Below, one piece after another: positions 62,433 through 64,000 of a stretch of DNA of 64,000 nt. Position numbers and translations under genes: made by a program. Within the stretch, counting starts at the first letter, position 1. Each line of letters opens with the position of its first letter. Source of the stretch: Rotaria socialis (lineage: Eukaryota; Rotifera; Eurotatoria; Philodinida; Philodinidae); assembly GCA_905331475.1 (NCBI GenBank), contig CAJNYU010002624.1, forward strand, positions 22,776 to 86,775, given 5' to 3'. The notes beneath the pieces were generated by a model that saw only the letters and a program-made list of their open reading frames with translations, was not told the origin of the DNA and searched no databases.

Positions 62433-63650
62433 AAGCTATGGCCTGTTATAATATTCAATGAAACAGCGAATATAACAACTAGCGCGAATAGAATGAAAAA
62501 GAGAATAGACTAACGACGAATAGGAAAAATAATGGCGAAAGAAAAATGAAAAACGATTTATTTAAAAAAGAAAGTAGTTTGTGTACAACTATCTGGCTTG
62601 ATTATGTCCACAGCGTAAAATTAATCAACAATTTACTTTGACGTCAGAGCAATTCAATAAAAACGGACGAGCTTATATGTACCTCGTGTGGAGAAAAAAC
62701 TGATAATAATAAAATCAGTGTAAAAAGCGATCTCATATATACAAACATACGATTTTGGTTTTTACCAAATGCATATAACTGTTTGTTCAAAGAATAGCCT
62801 GATTATTACTTTTTTTAAAGATGTATCCTCAAGAGTCTGTTATTAGATTTCGAAAAGATAAAAAACAGAGGGTAAAATTTTTTCTAAACTATTATGCTAG
62901 AAATATACTACACATTTCAATATTCAAAAACAAAATTGTTTTTAATGGTACACTTAAGAATCCTATACAATTATATGCAATACAGAATCGACTTTCTTCA
63001 TCAAGTCCTGTATCGAATCTAGCATAATGCGCAATGGCTAATAAAAGTCGTCCAAAAGCATATAGAAATTATCAGCTGCAAAACAATATCGCTGGATTTA
63101 CTTAATCTACGTGCTATAAAGTAAATATGCAGATAATAATAAGGCAATAAAGAAACAAATGGCTTGGAAAAAATATACAAATAACCGTTAAACTGATGTC
63201 ATCTGCGTAAGATCGAAAAAGAAACGAGAATATTAGAGCGATACTAGGATTATTCTGCATATTCAATACTTTATATATATGAGTGAATCGTAAGTTTATT
63301 GTACAATTGTATTTTTTTAACCTTTTCCCCTGTAATTCCAGTTCCTGTAGTGCGATCTCAGATCTTTTTCTTTCTCACATTCCTTAATGTATCTCTCACT
63401 ACTAAAAACAATTTCAGCTCCATAAGTCATTGTCCGGCTGAGATACAAGAGGGAGAAGTCCAAAAAACCATTTTTTTCGATGAGTCATCGATAGAAAAAG
63501 AAATTTTTGAAGGAATAAAAGAAGAAAAATAGAATAGATGAATAGCAAGCTTTGTGCAGAATTTAATTTTCTATCCATCCATTTGACTCTCTTTTGTTTG
63601 TTTGGTTGGTTGGTTGGTTCTATTTGACGAAAACAAATTTACAGACAAAG
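62433..63650. other. Intergenic, right end
   Basis: No supported gene. The ATG frame 62821-63027 (68 codons) and the frame 63299-63532 show no domain and no splice support. Confidence 0.5.
63594..63619. repeat. TTTG / GGTT microsatellite
   Basis: A short run of TTTG units turning into four GGTT units. Length is likely polymorphic. Confidence 0.85.
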
Positions 63651-64000
63651 TGTAGACCCAGTTTAAAACGATCCTAGAGGGGATAAGGAACATACTTTTT
63701 AAAAAATCAAAACAAGTAAAAGATAGAGCGTAAAAAATACTACAAAACTATCTAAAAATAGCTGTGGTAAACGTTTTTTAATTAGGCCAGAAGACCAAAA
63801 AAGCTTTAATTACATAGTAACTGTAGACCCAGTTTTTCAATATTGTTTTGCTTTTTATTTCTAAACGACTTGAAGAAACTCAGGCAGACTGTCACAGAAA
63901 GATGCAGCGTGAAAAACTAAATCGGAATATCAACGGTTGTCTCTCCCCCCCCCTCTTTTTAGTGAGAATTTTACATTATACCTCAAAATGTAGACCCAGT
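63651..64000. repeat. TGTAGACCCAGT motif repeated at about 170-bp spacing
   Basis: The 12-base word TGTAGACCCAGT appears at 63651, 63822 and 63989, spacings of 171 and 167 bp; the first two continue TTT. The sequences between copies do not resemble each other. The third copy touches the window edge, so the series may continue. Confidence 0.7.

Noticed and set aside
63651..64000. CRISPR-like array
   Set aside because: Spacing is far too long, repeat too short and the genome is eukaryotic.

Overview
The window looks like AT-rich nuclear DNA from an invertebrate animal. Coding exons are split by many short (about 45-80 bp) GT-AG introns, there are no operons, and the genes are standard metazoan housekeeping genes. 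Compact genes, small secreted families, decayed gene copies and many short non-autonomous DNA transposons suggest a bdelloid rotifer (Rotaria/Adineta type). That assignment rests on style and remembered families, not on a search.

Plus-strand half (1-32 kb): a class V (ATP10-like) P4-ATPase phospholipid flippase (3212-9627) carries an assembly-type duplication around a single N. A single-exon histidine phosphatase related to the catalytic half of UBASH3/STS proteins follows (11260-12090). Next are translation initiation factor eIF5B (14288-22328, 19 exons) with transposons in two introns, bifunctional PAPS synthase (25817-29243) with an unusual N-terminal extension, and an orphan 128-aa ORF (31458-31844). 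An hAT-like element with a sequencing gap closes this part.

Minus-strand half (34-59 kb): a 27-exon tomosyn/STXBP5-type WD40 protein ending in an R-SNARE (34440-41780). Then comes a tight head-to-tail run of OGG1 (43010-44951), LAMTOR5/HBXIP (45660-46110), NDUFB7 (46322-47766) and a BTB/POZ protein (47943-50200). From 53 kb the region becomes accessory: a decayed single-pass membrane protein with five disabling lesions, transposon remnants where its signal peptide should be, a 160-aa secreted protein with an M15 (D-Ala-D-Ala carboxypeptidase)-like zinc motif, and a small secreted gene with one in-frame stop.

Right end (59-64 kb): no convincing genes. It holds two strong inverted-repeat elements (61556-61701, 61848-62432) and a TGTAGACCCAGT motif that recurs every ~170 bp to the window edge.

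All gene models were spliced by hand. Reading frames close through every intron of the flippase, eIF5B, PAPSS, OGG1, LAMTOR5, NDUFB7, BTB and M15-like genes, which is the main support for those models. The tomosyn model has one unresolved junction. The genes serve unrelated pathways (membrane asymmetry, translation, sulfation, exocytosis, DNA repair, mTORC1 signalling, respiration). Apart from compact head-to-tail packing at 43-50 kb I see no functional clustering.
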